A DNA stretch of 64,000 nucleotides from Macrotis lagotis. Lineage: Eukaryota; Chordata; Mammalia; Peramelemorphia; Peramelidae. The notes beneath the pieces are model-generated. The model did no database searches. It worked only from the letters and a program-made list of their open reading frames with translations, and was not told the origin of the DNA. Shown here in pieces: positions 33,340-44,607 of this stretch. The first letter of the stretch is position 1. Each line of letters begins with the position of its first letter. Both the position numbers and the translations under genes were made by a program. Location: contig NC_133663.1 of assembly GCF_037893015.1 (NCBI RefSeq), forward strand, positions 220,623,753 through 220,687,752. Direction: 5' to 3'.

Positions 33340-33960
33340 CATAGAAGTATGATTATGAAATATGTCCTGTTTATGCTCACAATTAGATTGCAACCCTCTA
33401 ACCAAGGGCTGGGTGGTGAACTCCCAGCGCTCAGCTTGGGAACGGTCTTTTCTGTGTGGTTCACATTGAAACCTTAAGTAGAAAACAAAGGGCACTCAGA
33501 GTTATAAGAATGACCACACATATTTAGGAAATATAACATTAAATCTGTAAAATGTAAACTTTAACACACTATAGTTAAGAAAAATATTAATGGCAGTAAG
33601 GCTTAGAGAGTAGGGGAGAGTCTTCCCAATCTTTTGCTCCATCCTTGATAAAGCAAACAGACTCATCTCCCAGATTGTCCATTCAGATGAAAGCTATCTC
33701 TCAGGTTTATGGAAGGAAGCTGAAGATGTAATTGATATTATTGCTTCAAATGGCTGTGGCTTTGGGACAATTCTCCTCTCTTCCTTCTTCCTGAGTGTCT
33801 CACATTCATTGCCTTTGAAGTGAATTTGTAAAGATCTCTGCTTCTTTTGTAAAAAAGATGATGTTGAATTAATGTGCACTATTCTCAAGAATTACTCCAA
33901 ACTGTGTCACCATGCATTGCCTTCCTCCCCTTCCACAGCCTTCTCCCTTTGGTTAATTCT
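33340..33960. other. No recognised feature
   Basis: Ordinary unique-looking sequence without a supported gene. Confidence 0.4.
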
Positions 33961-33964
33961 CTAA

Positions 33965-34130
33965 GAATCTTCATCTGGAAAGAACCAAAGCAAGGCTCTC
34001 CCCCTTTCCTGCCTTGTTTTTAAAAATGTATTGTTTTCCCTTGCTAGAATGTCATCTTCTGGCAGGAACTTTCTTCTTTTTCTTATATTTATATCCATAA
34101 GCTTAGCATACTGCCTAACACAGAATTCCT
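33965..34130 (+). repeat. L2-like 3' end with following pyrimidine tract
   Basis: TTGCTAGAATGTCATCTTCT, GGCAGGAACTTTCTTCTTTT, ATATCCATAAGCTTAGCATA and CTGCCTAACACAG parallel the L2 tail. A CTTTC/CTTCC-rich tract (34125-34200) follows. Confidence 0.55.
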
Positions 34131-34324
34131 TCTTTCTCTTCCTTTCTTGCATCCTCCTTTCCTCTTTCCTTCTTTCCTTCTCTTTTCTTCCTTCCTTCCT
34201 TTATAGAATGAGTCTTTCAGTTTTTTATCTTCTAATTCAAATAAGTGAAAAGTGAACTTTTATTAGCTTTTAAATAACTCCTTCCTAATTAGAAAGACAA
34301 AGAAAGGGGTATCCATAACATTTT

Positions 34325-34473
34325 TTTTTTAGATTTTTAAAGGCAATGGGGTTAAGTGGCTTGCCCAAGGCCACACGGCTAGGTAATTATTAAGTGTCTG
34401 AGAACGGATTTGAACTCAGGTACTCCTGACCCCAAGACTGGTGCTCTATCCATTGGCGCCACCTAGCCGCCCC
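34325..34473 (-). repeat. tRNA-derived SINE with 12-bp TSD
   Basis: Antisense copy from T-run and GGCAATGGGGTTAAGTGGCT to CGCCACCTAGCCGCCCC. Direct repeats CCATAACATTTT lie at 34313-34324 and 34474-34485. The minus-strand nick site is TT/AAAA. Confidence 0.95.
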
Positions 34474-34489
34474 CCATAACATTTTAATG

Positions 34490-35645
34490 TATAAATAGAG
34501 ATGAAAAAAAAATCTATTTTTCAAATATTTCTTTTTTCCTCTAACCAATCTAATTAAATAGGGATATATAATTAAAAATTATCTACCTTTAATTCCATTT
34601 ATTACCTAATTCAATATGTAAGATGGGGGAAGAGATGAATTTTGGAAATGATTTTTTTTTGAGAGAAAAAGATTTGAAATAATTTCCTCCTCCCTCCCCA
34701 CAGAACTTCCAGCCAAACTTAACTTTAAACAAACCAGGAGTAACGAGAAGAACTGAGTCCAGGGAATGTATTCCACCACTAACAAAGGGGAAAATTAGCA
34801 AAGCTTGAACCTCCTGCCAGAGAATAAAGTAAAGCCAAACAGCAGAAACCACATCTCAGGAAACATTCCCAAATGTGATTGTGGGTGGAGGCTGGTGGTT
34901 TATGGAGAGAAGAGCATCAGGAAGTCAGAAAAACAGACATGACCATGAGCCAGTGACCAGGACCAGTCCAATGACTTCCAGCAGCACCCTCTCTGCAAAA
35001 CCTTGAAAGTGTTTTTCCTTTCTTTTTTTTGAAATAGATCAAGGCTTTGCTGATGTTGTATGTATTTTAGTTGATGTTGTTGTTCCAGATGCTTCACTCC
35101 CTCTGGAAGGAGGCAATTTATTTCCATTTTTCTTTCTGTATACCACAAGGAATTACCCAATGTAAAAATAGATACTGAAGGGGAGATCCTAGGCCATCTT
35201 TTGAAGTGAAATTTAAGCCCAGGTTAAAATTATAGACACACAAACACACACAAACACACATATTTACCAGCAAAGATAGTATGGAACACTAAATAGAGGC
35301 AGGATCTTGAAGTCAAAAAAGCATAGGCTCTAGTCTCACCTTTGACAATGACTTGTTGTGGGAACCAGAAGAAATCACTTCATTATTACAAACTTTAAGT
35401 ACTTGGGAACTAAATCATAGATAATCTAGTTCCCTTGGAGGAAGGAGTTCCCTAGAGTTTCAAAAACAAAGATATTTAGCATATTTTAGAAGAAAAATAA
35501 TATTTCTATAATTAAAGGTTAGCAATTATCTGTCCATTTAAAAAGAGGGCATTTAATCATAAGTCATGTCTCTCAAAGCTTATAAATTATTTCAATTTAT
35601 GTATGTTAAATTCAATTGCCAATATTTTCACTTATTTTTATACTT
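34490..35645. other. No recognised feature
   Basis: Unique-looking interval of relatively higher complexity. Two minus-strand frames of 86-87 codons (34589-34852 and 34900-35160) have no family resemblance. A short ACACAAAC-type repeat lies near 35237-35262. Confidence 0.4.
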
Positions 35646-35654
35646 AATACATCT

Positions 35655-35895
35655 GTTATTACTGAGCTCTTCAAGTTTTGCAAAGCATTTACATTAAATT
35701 AATTTATTTAATCCTTACAACCATGAAAAGAATTCTAATTATTATGCTTATTTCATAGATAAGGAATCTGAGGCATGGAGAAGTTAAGGGATTTGCCCAG
35801 TGTAACACTACAAGTAAGTTTATAAGGCAGAATTGAAACTCAGGTATTCCTGACTTCAAGTCCTGAGCTCTATCCATTGTGCCACCTGCCTGTCT
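35655..35895 (-). repeat. MIR-family SINE, antisense
   Basis: TATTACTGAGCTCTTCAAGT, AGGAATCTGAGGCATGGAGA, AGTTAAGGGATTTGCCCAGT, ACTCAGGTATTCCTGACTTC and CTATCCATTGTGCCACCTGC follow the full antisense order. Confidence 0.85.
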
Positions 35896-36173
35896 AGTTG
35901 TATTGCATATGTCCTTTCTATGTTTTGATGAGCCTGTTTTTTGGTTTTAATGTTAGACAGAAGGCAATTTTACATAACATTATAAAGGAAAGACTTTGAT
36001 ACATCTGTAAGATCAGGAAGAAGGGACACATTTGCCTCTAAGAAAGCAGAATGATAATTCGCATTCCTCCATTTCCTGACCACCTAAATGATATGATGGG
36101 ATGCTGGCCCTGTAGTCATTCCCCTATTAGAATATAAACTCCTAGAAGGAACTATATTTATTTTTTTCATATA

Positions 36174-36178
36174 CATAC

Positions 36179-36209
<31 letters not shown>

Positions 36210-36212
36210 TTT
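36174..36212. repeat. (ATGT)n/(TATG)n microsatellite
   Basis: About nine TATG units preceding a SINE piece. Confidence 0.95.
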
Positions 36213-36380
36213 GAGGTCAAATCTGACCTCAAACACTTGGTGTGTGATCCTATTTGTCTCAGTTATCTCGTCTATAAAGTGATCTTGAGAAAGATGTGGC
36301 AAATCACTATAAGAATCTCTGCCTAGAAAGCTACAAATGGGCACATGAAGAGTTGAACATGACTGAAGAACAATTATTCC
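36213..36380 (+). repeat. MAR1-type SINE, 5' truncated
   Basis: TCAAATCTGACCTCAAACAC, GTCTCAGTTATCTCGTCTAT, AGAAAGATGTGGCAAATCAC and GAACATGACTGAAGAACAA. The head is missing or replaced by the TATG array. Confidence 0.75.
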
Positions 36381-36384
36381 ATTT

Positions 36385-37080
36385 CAGAGCATGCATAGAA
36401 GTGTCAATTAGCAAAGATTTCTAAATCAGCTAAACTGAAAATAAGACTTTGGGAAGGAAGGAGAGGACAGAAGGATGGTTTTCCCCCTCCCTCACTATAA
36501 GAAATTTGTGTTCATTGGTTAAGTGAAGTCATGTTTAAGTGGTATTATATAATCCCTAACATACTCCACAAGCAAAGGTGAAACATTATTTTGGCAAAAT
36601 TTAGATAGATTATCTATGAACTATATATTCTTTAATCCCTATTATTCTTCTTGCCTCAAAGATAAACATTCTTACATTATTTATACATTTTAAAACACAG
36701 AAATAGATACATTTTTACAAAAAGCAGACAAAAGGACATTGTGAACAATACTGGAAACAGTTATATGAGAATGTGAAAACAAACTGAGTAATGGTGCACT
36801 TACCTCTGATTTTAAATATCTTTTCCTCACTGACATTTTGCTTTTCCCACAATTCTACTGCTCTGGCTCTCTAGGTAATCCCTCTATATTATGTTTGTCC
36901 CCATATTGTCAAGAAAGCCAAAAAAGTGTTACTGAAGAAAGTCAGAAAACTATATGACCAATATGATTTTATGCTATCTAGCCTCAACTGAAACCTGAAA
37001 GAATCATTTCTACCTTTGTTTTCCTTGGGTCTATGACAAAGTTTTCTTTTGACTTAGTTTCTATTTCTCTAACTTTTTTT
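36385..37080. other. No recognised feature
   Basis: AT-rich interval with nothing supported. Confidence 0.4.
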
Positions 37081-37084
37081 AGCA

Positions 37085-37213
37085 GGTTAATGGGATTAAA
37101 TGCCTTGTCCAAGGTCACACAGCTATTTAATTATTAAGTGTCTGAGGTTGAATTTGAACTCAAATCCTCTTGACTCCATGGCTGGTGCTCTATCCACTAC
37201 CTAGATGCCCTCT
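37085..37213 (-). repeat. tRNA-derived SINE, antisense
   Basis: GGTTAATGGGATTAAATGCC, AGGTCACACAGCTATTTAAT, TATTAAGTGTCTGAGGTTGA and GGTGCTCTATCCACTACCTA. The head is shortened by a small deletion. Confidence 0.9.
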
Positions 37214-37457
37214 CTAAATTCTCTTTACAGATCTCCTTCACTTTTTATTTTTCTCATCTGCTAAATGTAGGCATTCATCAAGACTCCATCCTGAAAGTCT
37301 TTCCAAGCGATACCATAACTCAAAGAATCCAAAAAGGACCTCATCAGTTATATTTTTATTATTATTATCTCTAAACAAATGCTTGCCAAATCTAGATATC
37401 TAGGACTTTCTCCTCCAAACATTAGTTTCAAATCTGCATCAGAGTTGAATATCTTTT

Positions 37458-37611
37458 TTTTCCCTAGGTTTTTGGAAGGCAAATAGGGTTAAGTGGCTTG
37501 CCCAAGGTCACACAGCTAGGTAATCATTAAGTGTCTGAGGCCGGATTTGAACTCAGGTACTCCTGACTCCAAGGCTGGTGCTCTATCCACTGTGTCACCT
37601 AGCCATCCCCT
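37458..37611 (-). repeat. tRNA-derived SINE with TSD, antisense
   Basis: From GGAAGGCAAATAGGGTTAAG to GTCACCTAGCCATCCCC. The flanks repeat GAGTTGAATATCTTTT (37442-37457) against GAGTTGAATACCTTTT (37612-37627), with one mismatch. Confidence 0.93.
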
Positions 37612-37909
37612 GAGTTGAATACCTTTTGATTGTCTTGCAAACATGTATATTATTATAACTAAACTTCTAACTAAACTAACTAACTAAACTAAACCTCTCT
37701 ATTCAAACTTTTACATTTCTCTAGTTGGTTATACCATCATCTTCCCAAGCAGTCTGATTTATGAACTAAGAATAATCTTTAATCTTTCCTTCTCTCCCAC
37801 ATCCAAATAGTTTCCTTCTAATTCTACCTTTGAAATATCTTTCAGGTAAGGACATCTTTTCCACTTCCACTACTATCCCCCTAATTTGTCATCTTCCTTT
37901 GATCCTCCA

Positions 37910-37970
37910 TTCAGTCAGTCATTCAACAAAAATTTATTAAACAATCACTGCATGAATGACACCTCATTGA
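37910..37970 (-). repeat. L2-like tail fragment
   Basis: CAGTCAGTCATTCAACAAAA and ATTTATTAAACAATCACTGC resemble the antisense L2 end. Confidence 0.45.
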
Positions 37971-37974
37971 AAAG

Positions 37975-39020
37975 CAGATAAAAATACATTATATATATTT
38001 TATATTTGAAGCAACCATAAACCTTAAATTTGATCAATTATGGGATACTTTTATGAGCAGAGCAACTTTTAATATTGTCATTGGTGTCATTGATATTATA
38101 CTTGAGTAGAAAGCATGCTTTAGAAAAATATTAATGACTAATAGAATAAATTTAACTTTATTAATTTTTCACAGTTACTTTATTATCTTCTACTTCTTCG
38201 AGACCAGGAAAGTATCTTAAGTGATACCATTGTGCAGTTAAAGAAATTGAAGGGAATCAAATTTAAGTCTTTTGTCCAAGGTGACAAAGAAATTCAACAG
38301 CAATGACATGTTTATAATGCACAAACTTGAACACTTTATGTTCATTTATCTGAGGTTTTCAGATAAAAGGGAATGAAATGTAAAAGGAGATAATTATCTC
38401 TTAAGATAGGAGTAAAAAATGTTTTTTCAGGAAAAGTAATAAATCCACACAATTGGGTTAATTTCTCAGTTTCCAAGTGTCTTATATTCTTTATAAGTCC
38501 TCAGTTGTTAGTTTGTGGTTATATAAAACATAATTATCTGATAATCTTTGGAGTTTGGTCTGATTTTTCCTGTCATATATCCAACAACCTGGACCAAACT
38601 AACACATTCTTTGGCTTCAGCCCATGGAAAAGAAATTGCAAGAAATTGAGCCAGGTCTTTCTACCCTGTGGCAGATTTCTGTTCAAGCTAGGTTTGCTTT
38701 TCTAGATAAGGAAAAACTTCCTTCATGGCTTTACAGGAGGGAAAGTCATAAATACAAGATATGGATTTTCTTCAAGGAGACAAAACAAACCATTTTCTAT
38801 GACTATATGCTCAGTTTAATATTGTTGTGCAGTAATCAGTCTTGTATTCATTTAATTATAAGGGTCTATTTCTTAAGGTGATGTTGTATCTACATAAAAG
38901 ATGACTACAATCTGGCAGGTACAAATAGTCATCTTCATCAGTGGTCAAACTAAGTAATTGGACTTGAGTAAAAACTGCTTTCTGTCTTCTTTGGTACTTT
39001 AGTAAAGCATTGAATGCCAT
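37975..39020. other. No recognised feature
   Basis: AT-rich. The frames at 38505-38881 show no motif. Confidence 0.4.
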
Positions 39021-39024
39021 GATT

Positions 39025-39125
39025 ATTAATTCAATTTAATGAGCATTTATTAAGTACTACAGTGGTGAGGGACTAATTTAAGAATTAGAACTACAAAATA
39101 AACAAAGCAATCCCTCAAGTAATTT
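39025..39125 (-). repeat. L2-like tail fragment, antisense
   Basis: AATTCAATTTAATGAGCATT, TATTAAGTACTAC and TACAAAATAAACAAAGCAAT CCCTCAAG parallel the antisense L2 tail. Confidence 0.5.
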
Positions 39126-39140
39126 ACATAGCTATGGATA

Positions 39141-39260
39141 GAAATTATATATATATATATATACATATATATATTTACATACACATATGTGTGTGTATAT
39201 ATATATATATATATACATAAAATAAATAGACACACACATTTACACTATTTATGGCAGTGA

Positions 39261-39338
<78 letters not shown>

Positions 39339-39340
39339 TA
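39141..39340. repeat. (AT)n and (GT)n arrays
   Basis: AT-rich dinucleotides at 39149-39218 and long GT arrays at 39265-39335, with a TATG interruption. Alternating purine-pyrimidine DNA of this kind can adopt Z-form. Confidence 0.96.
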
Positions 39341-39544
39341 CTATACATCTTTGGCTCCTTAATCTCACTTCACATTTTCAAATAGTCACCAATGTCCCTT
39401 ATCCATTTACAATTTTTTTTTGTGATTGATTCCTTTTTTCACTCACACAGCCACTAATTTGTCTTCTTTTATCTGAATTACCTTAAGGATCACTCAGTTT
39501 GTCTTCCTGTCTTAAATCTCTTTCCAATATAGCCTTCACACAGC

Positions 39545-39905
39545 TGTTAAAGTGATTTTTGAATACATATCTGTCCATGTCACTATCTTACTTAATAAAC
39601 CTCACTGGTTATTGCATCTGGAATAAAAAATACATTTTTTTAGCTTTTAAAGTCCTTCATAAACTGATCCTTAAATACTTCTGACTTCATAAATATTAAC
39701 TCTCTATCATTTCTATCATGGTCCAACCAAAACAGTTTTCTCTGTTTGGTACACATGGTCTTCCATGTCCCTTCTCTATATCTTTTCCCTAATCAAATTG
39801 CTTGTCCAGAATGAATTTCCCTATAATATCACTAATGCCATTCCTCCCTAACCAGCCTTGTATTGAACTATTTTGCATTTATTTTATGTTTATTTTTGTA
39901 TACAT
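39545..39905 (+). repeat. L2-like LINE 3' region
   Basis: GTTATTGCATCTGGAATAAA, TAGCTTTTAAAGTCCTTCAT, AAACTGATCC, ATGGTCCAACCAAAACAG and TGTCCAGAATGAATTTCCC parallel the same L2 segment as 10465-10830. Confidence 0.55.
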
Positions 39906-40141
39906 ATTTTGTATATAATTATGAAAGATTTTAATGAAGAAATCCACAGATAAGATCCACAGATAAGCACTTCAGCTTATTTCTACTTTTTTCTATTTTT
40001 CTATTTTCTAATTTCTAATATTTTTATTAAATGGATGAGTAAATGAAAAAATAAAAACAAATAAACCATGAATTAACTTTAAAGTCATACAAGTATAAAC
40101 AAACCTGTCAAAGTGTTAACATTCTAATAGGAAAAGACAAT

Positions 40142-40153
40142 ATATATGTATAC

Positions 40154-40202
<49 letters not shown>
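40142..40202. repeat. (TA)n-(TG)n microsatellite
   Basis: Short TATA stretch then about 20 TG units. Confidence 0.97.
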
Positions 40203-40205
<3 letters not shown>

Positions 40206-40489
40206 AAATGATAGTCAGGGAAGAATGCCAATTGATTGTACGAGACAAGAAGAAAAGGAAACAATAAGAGCTCAAGATCCTCAGGGTCACAGAATTTGAT
40301 TTCTAATTGGAAAAGAAAGAGATTGGACTAGAGGCAGGAAAGCATAAATAAGACTGAGGATCATTATAAGTAAAAGGAATGGGTGCCCTTTTTAAAATTA
40401 GGACTATATATGGAAAAGTATGGGGATACCCTAACTATGTTATTAGGAACTCATTCCTATGACACACAATTATCTTATAGGAGGTTGTT

Positions 40490-40870
40490 CTAAGAAACAT
40501 TATGTGATGATCAACTATGATAATCTTAGCTCTTCTCAATCATACAATGATCCAAGACAATTCCAAAAGTCTTTATGGAAAATACCATCCACATCTAGAG
40601 AGAGAACCATGGAATCTGATTGCAGATCAAAGTATATATTTTTACTTTGTTTTGCTTTTATTTTTTCTTTCTCATGGTTTTTCTTTTTTACTCTGATTCT
40701 TCTTTTACAATGTGACTAATGTGGAAATATGTTTAACATGATTGTGCATGTATTAGCTATATTAGATTTCTTGCTGTATTGAAGAGGGAATAGGAGAAGA
40801 AGGGAGTGAGTGAGGGAGAAAACTTTAGAATTCAAAATCTTAAAAAAAATGAATGTTGAAAATAAGTTAA
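40490..40870 (+). mobile_element. L1 3'-UTR fragment, sense
   Basis: GTGATGATCAACTATGATAA, TCTTAGCTCTTCTCAATCAT, ACAATGATCCAAGACAATTC, ACCATCCACATCTAGAGAGA, then TTTCTCATGGTTTTTC, ATGACTAATG-like text, GTGGAAATATGTTTAACATG and a purine tract ending AAAAAAATGAATGTTGAAAA. This is the full order of a marsupial L1 3' UTR. Confidence 0.85.
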
Positions 40871-40906
40871 AAAAGACTATTCCAACTTGGACTTGGCTTA
40901 CCTTTG

Positions 40907-40956
<50 letters not shown>
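40907..40956. repeat. (GT)n microsatellite
   Basis: About 25 uninterrupted GT units. Confidence 0.97.
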
Positions 40957-40957
<1 letters not shown>

Positions 40958-41349
40958 TTTTGCTGATAGATTCTTCAATTTTTGGGGCAATTTCCTCCAG
41001 TGGCTCTAGACTAAGGTGAATATTTAATAGATTTACTTTGCTTGTCATATTTCTATATCAGTGTATATTCCACCTATTCAGACCTCAGTCAAACTACAAA
41101 GAGGAAGTATCTCTTGTCTTTTTACATGGATTAAATCTTTTCATGTATGTCTTCTCATTTACTACAGAAAAGGATATAGTGGTGAAGTAATTGAGAGATA
41201 AATCATTAATATAATAAAGTACATAGCAAAGTTGCCTATGATTGGAATAGAGTCAACTTCTCCCCCCAGATTCAGTACTCTCCTATTGGAAGGAGGAATC
41301 AGAAATAAATCGTATATCAGCTTAATGCTTATAAGTACATTGATTAGCG

Positions 41350-41453
41350 AAAATAAAGCATGGTTTAAGTCCCACCCTGATTTAATTAACTATAAGAGTC
41401 TCAAAGGATTCTAAGAACTGGGATGCTCTTAATATCTCACTTAAAACCTTTAA
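41350..41453 (+). repeat. About 104-bp repeat, copy A
   Basis: AAAATAAAGCATGGTTTAAG, TCCCACCCTGATTTAATTAA and GAACTGGGATGCTCTTAATA recur at 43462-43563 with about 93% identity and a 2-bp gap. The family is unknown to me. Its AATAAAG near the start would fit the 3' part of an LTR, but this is a guess. Confidence 0.8.
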
Positions 41454-41458
41454 CCTTA

Positions 41459-41620
41459 GGGGCATCTTGGTGGTGCAGTGGATAGAGCACTGGCTCTGGA
41501 GTCAGGAGTACCTGAGTTCAAATATGACCTCAGACACTTAATAATTGCCTTGGGCAAGCCACTTAACCCCATTGCCTTGCAAAAACCTAAAACAAAAACA
41601 AAACAAAAAAAAAACCCAAC
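41459..41620 (+). repeat. tRNA-derived SINE with 10-bp TSD
   Basis: GGTGGTGCAGTGGATAGAGC to CCATTGCCTTGCAAAAACCT and a long AAAC-rich tail. TTTAACCTTA is repeated at 41449-41458 and 41621-41630. A 10-12-bp deletion removed part of the CTAGCTGTG core. Confidence 0.93.
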
Positions 41621-41912
41621 TTTAACCTTAAAAGGTTAAATATGGAAGAGAGAAGATGTAAAACTTCTTCTGGTCAGCCCAATCTCACCTCCTTGCTCCA
41701 TTATTTTTTGACCAGAAATTTCCAACCCACATTGGTCAAAAGAGAAATATGCAGAATCACAGGGAAAAAAACCACGAGCATAAGGAAGCTTCCTCTATCA
41801 TGGGACAGATGAGCTTCTTTCTGGAAACCTCCAAAATAATCTATCAAGCCTGATTAAAAGTTGTGATGAATTGGTGAAAAATAGCCTCTTCTTCATATTT
41901 AATTTGGGATCT

Positions 41913-42580
41913 TTAGCTTGTTCTTTTTCTAGCCTTTTTTAGTTGCATACCCAATTCATTGATCTCTTCTTTCTCTATTTTGCTCATAAAAACATTTGGA
42001 GATGTAAAGTTTCTCTTCAAAACTACCTTGGCTGCATCATATAAATTTTGGTATGATGTCTCATTATTATCATTTTCTAGGATATTATTTATGTGGCTTG
42101 TTGTTTGACCCACTCATTTTTTTAAATTTTTATTTAGTTTCCAATTAGTTTCTGTTTTCTCTTTCTGTGACCTTTTTTTACATGTAATTTTTATTGTATC
42201 ATGATCTGAGAAGGATGGATTTATTATTTCTGCCTTTCTACATTTGATTATAAACTTTTTATGCCACAGTATATGGTCAGTTTTGGTAAAGGGGCCATGT
42301 ACTGCTGAGAAAAAGGTATATTATTTTCTGTCTCACTTAAGTTTTCTACAAAGGTCCATCGTATCTATGTTTTCTAAAATGTAATTCACCTTCTTAGTGG
42401 TTAGATTTATCTAACTCAGCGAGAGGGAGGTTGAGGTCCCCCATTATTAAAGTTTTGCTATCTATGTCTCCTTGTAATTCATTCAGCTTTTCCTCTAGGA
42501 ATTTGGATGCTATACCATTAGGTACATATATGATCAATAATGATATAGCTTCATTACAAATGGTATATTTTAACAAGATC
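41913..42580 (-). pseudogene. L1 ORF2 endonuclease region, broken
   Basis: Apurinic/apyrimidinic-like endonuclease part of L1 ORF2, the enzyme that nicks target DNA for reverse transcription. The frame at 42394-42576 includes YVPNG and IMGDLN (Asp and Asn of the catalytic GDFN motif, with Leu for Phe). The frame at 41913-42113 carries the linker after the endonuclease. Stops and shifts separate the two. Reverse transcriptase is absent. Confidence 0.8.
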
Positions 42581-43045
42581 CTTCCTTTTCCCTTTTAATG
42601 AGATTTACTTTTGAATTTGCTTTATCTGAGTTGAAGATGACTACCCTTGATTATTTTTACATCAGCTAAAGCATAGTATATTTTGCTTCATCCTTTTATA
42701 TTTACTCTGTTTCAAATGTGTTTCTTATAAAGAACATATTGTAGGATTTTTAATCCATTCTACTATCTGATTCTGTTTTATGGAACAGCTCATACCATTC
42801 ATTTACAGTTAAGATTACTAATTATGTATTTCCCTCCATGCTATCTTTCCTCATGTATATTTTTCTTTTTACTTTCCTCTTATTCTTCCTCACCAAAGTT
42901 TTGCTCCCTTTCCCATTTAACTTTTCTTTTAAAATTTAACTTTCAGTTTATTTTCACTTACACTTGCCTTCCCTTTTATCAGTCCTTCTTCCCTTATCTT
43001 CCTTTCCCCTGCCCCTCTCCTTCCCTGTAGAGTAAAATAGATTTT

Positions 43046-43176
43046 TTGGCAAGGTTAATGACTTGCCCAAGGTCACACAGTTAGGTAATTATTAAGTGTC
43101 TGAAGTCACATTTGAACTCAGGTCCTCCTGACTCCAGGTCCAGTGCTCTATCCACTGTGCAACCTAGCTGACCTCA
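43046..43176 (-). repeat. tRNA-derived SINE inside L1, antisense
   Basis: TTGACTTGCCC-like core (AATGACTTGCCCAAGGTCAC), TTATTAAGTGTCTGAAGTCA and CTATCCACTGTGCAACCTAG. Flanks AGTAAAATAGATTTT (43031-43045) and AGTAAGATAGATTTT (43177-43191) are a TSD with one mismatch. Confidence 0.9.
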
Positions 43177-43460
43177 AGTAAGATAGATTTTAAACCCAAG
43201 TGAGAATGTGTCTTATTCTCTCTCTGGGCAAATTTATTGAATAGAATTTACTCATTGCTTACACTCTCCCTTCTTTCTCTCTAAATTACAAATCTTTGTG
43301 CCTCTTCACCTGGTATTATTTATCACTCAATTTATCACTGTCCTCATGAGCCAAAGTATTATCCAAAGCCAAATCATTTCATGAACTATTTGTACCCTTT
43401 CCCCTAGCACACTTTCTCCCACACTTCTCCCCCTCTCAACCCAGGGTACTTAATCCTTTG

Positions 43461-43735
43461 TAAAATAAAGTATGGTTTAAGTCCCACCCTGATTTAATTA
43501 ACTATAAGTACCAAAGGGTTCTAAGAACTGGGATGCTCTTAATGTCTCACTTAAAAACTTTACAATTGTTTGTAAATTATGGGAGATACTGACTCAGGAC
43601 TGCCCAGCTTATGATGCCCTCATCAGAGAAAGTGCTAAGTTTTGTGAGCACAGCAAAATTAGAGTAGGTCAAAGAAATTTGAGACACTTAAATTTAGAGT
43701 AAACACCTCAAACATAGTGATGTCATCTTGGACCT
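43461..43735 (+). mobile_element. Chimeric insert: repeat copy B plus RTE-like 3' end
   Basis: Bases 43462-43563 repeat the 41350-41453 sequence. Bases 43585-43735 are an RTE-like 3' end (CAGGACTGCCCAGCTTATGA, CCTCATCAGAGAAAGTGCTA, ending GATGTCATCTTGGACCTCTT). L1 sequence flanks both sides. The two parts may have inserted together or one after the other. Confidence 0.6.
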
Positions 43736-44597
43736 CTTCAGTTGTATTTGACCCTTTATTTATTTTAAGAGAAATACAATTCTCAAGAGTTATAAGTGTT
43801 ATATCTTCCCTTTTAGGGTTGTATGCAATATGATAGCTTGACAAACATTTGTTTTGTTTTTGTCCTTCCCCTTTTCATTTACATTTTTATGCATCTCTTG
43901 AGTCAGGCATTTATTTGGTGATTGAATTCTCTATTCAGCTCTGGTCTTCATATCAAGAATTTCTGAAAGTCATCTATTTTGTTGAACATCCATCTTTTCT
44001 CCTTATAGCATATACAGAATTTTACATGAGAGTAAATCCTTGGTTGTAATCCCAGGTCCTTTGCCCACCAATATATATATTATTCTGGGTGTTCTGGTCC
44101 TTCAGTGTTGAAACTGATAAATCCTTTGTGAGTCTGATTGTGTTTCCTTTGTATTTAAATTGTTTCCTTTTTTGTTGCTTGCAGAATTTTCTCCTTTATT
44201 TGAGAGTTCCAGAATTTGACCATAACAACCCTTAGAGTTTTTATCCTGAGATCTCTTTCTAGAATCTGTATATTCTTTCAGTGGCTATATTGTCTTCTTG
44301 TTCTGGCAGATTTGGACAGTTTTCCCTGATAATTTCCTATGTGATGTTCTCCAGGTTCTTTTTTTTTATCTAAGCCTTCTAGTAGACTAATAATTCATAA
44401 CGTATCTCTTCTGGATCTATTTTTCCAGGTTGCTTGCTTTTCCTAAAAGGTACTTTACATTTTCTTTAATTTTTTAAACCTTTTTATTTTGTTTGATGGA
44501 ATCCTGTCTTGTAGATTCATTGATTTCTATTTGTTCAATTCTAATTTTTATGTCTTACTTTCTTCAATTAGTTTTTGTGTTTCCTTTTCCAGGTGGT
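43563..44597 (-). pseudogene. L1 ORF1 C-terminal half (RRM region), antisense
   Basis: From about 43850 to 44597 the complement reads as L1 ORF1: GTTGTTATGGTCAAATTCTG (complement of 44212-44231), ATAAAGGAGAAAATTCTGCA, GAATATACAGATTC and AAAACTGTCCAAATCTGCC correspond to the RRM and C-terminal domain. Its upstream half continues beyond the CCNG1 insertion at 46744. Confidence 0.7.
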
Positions 44598-44607
44598 TAT
44601 TTTTACT

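Noticed and set aside
41350-43563. The two 104-bp copies considered as the paired LTRs of one element
   Set aside because: The sequence between them is SINE and L1, not retroviral, and copy B is truncated at a different point.
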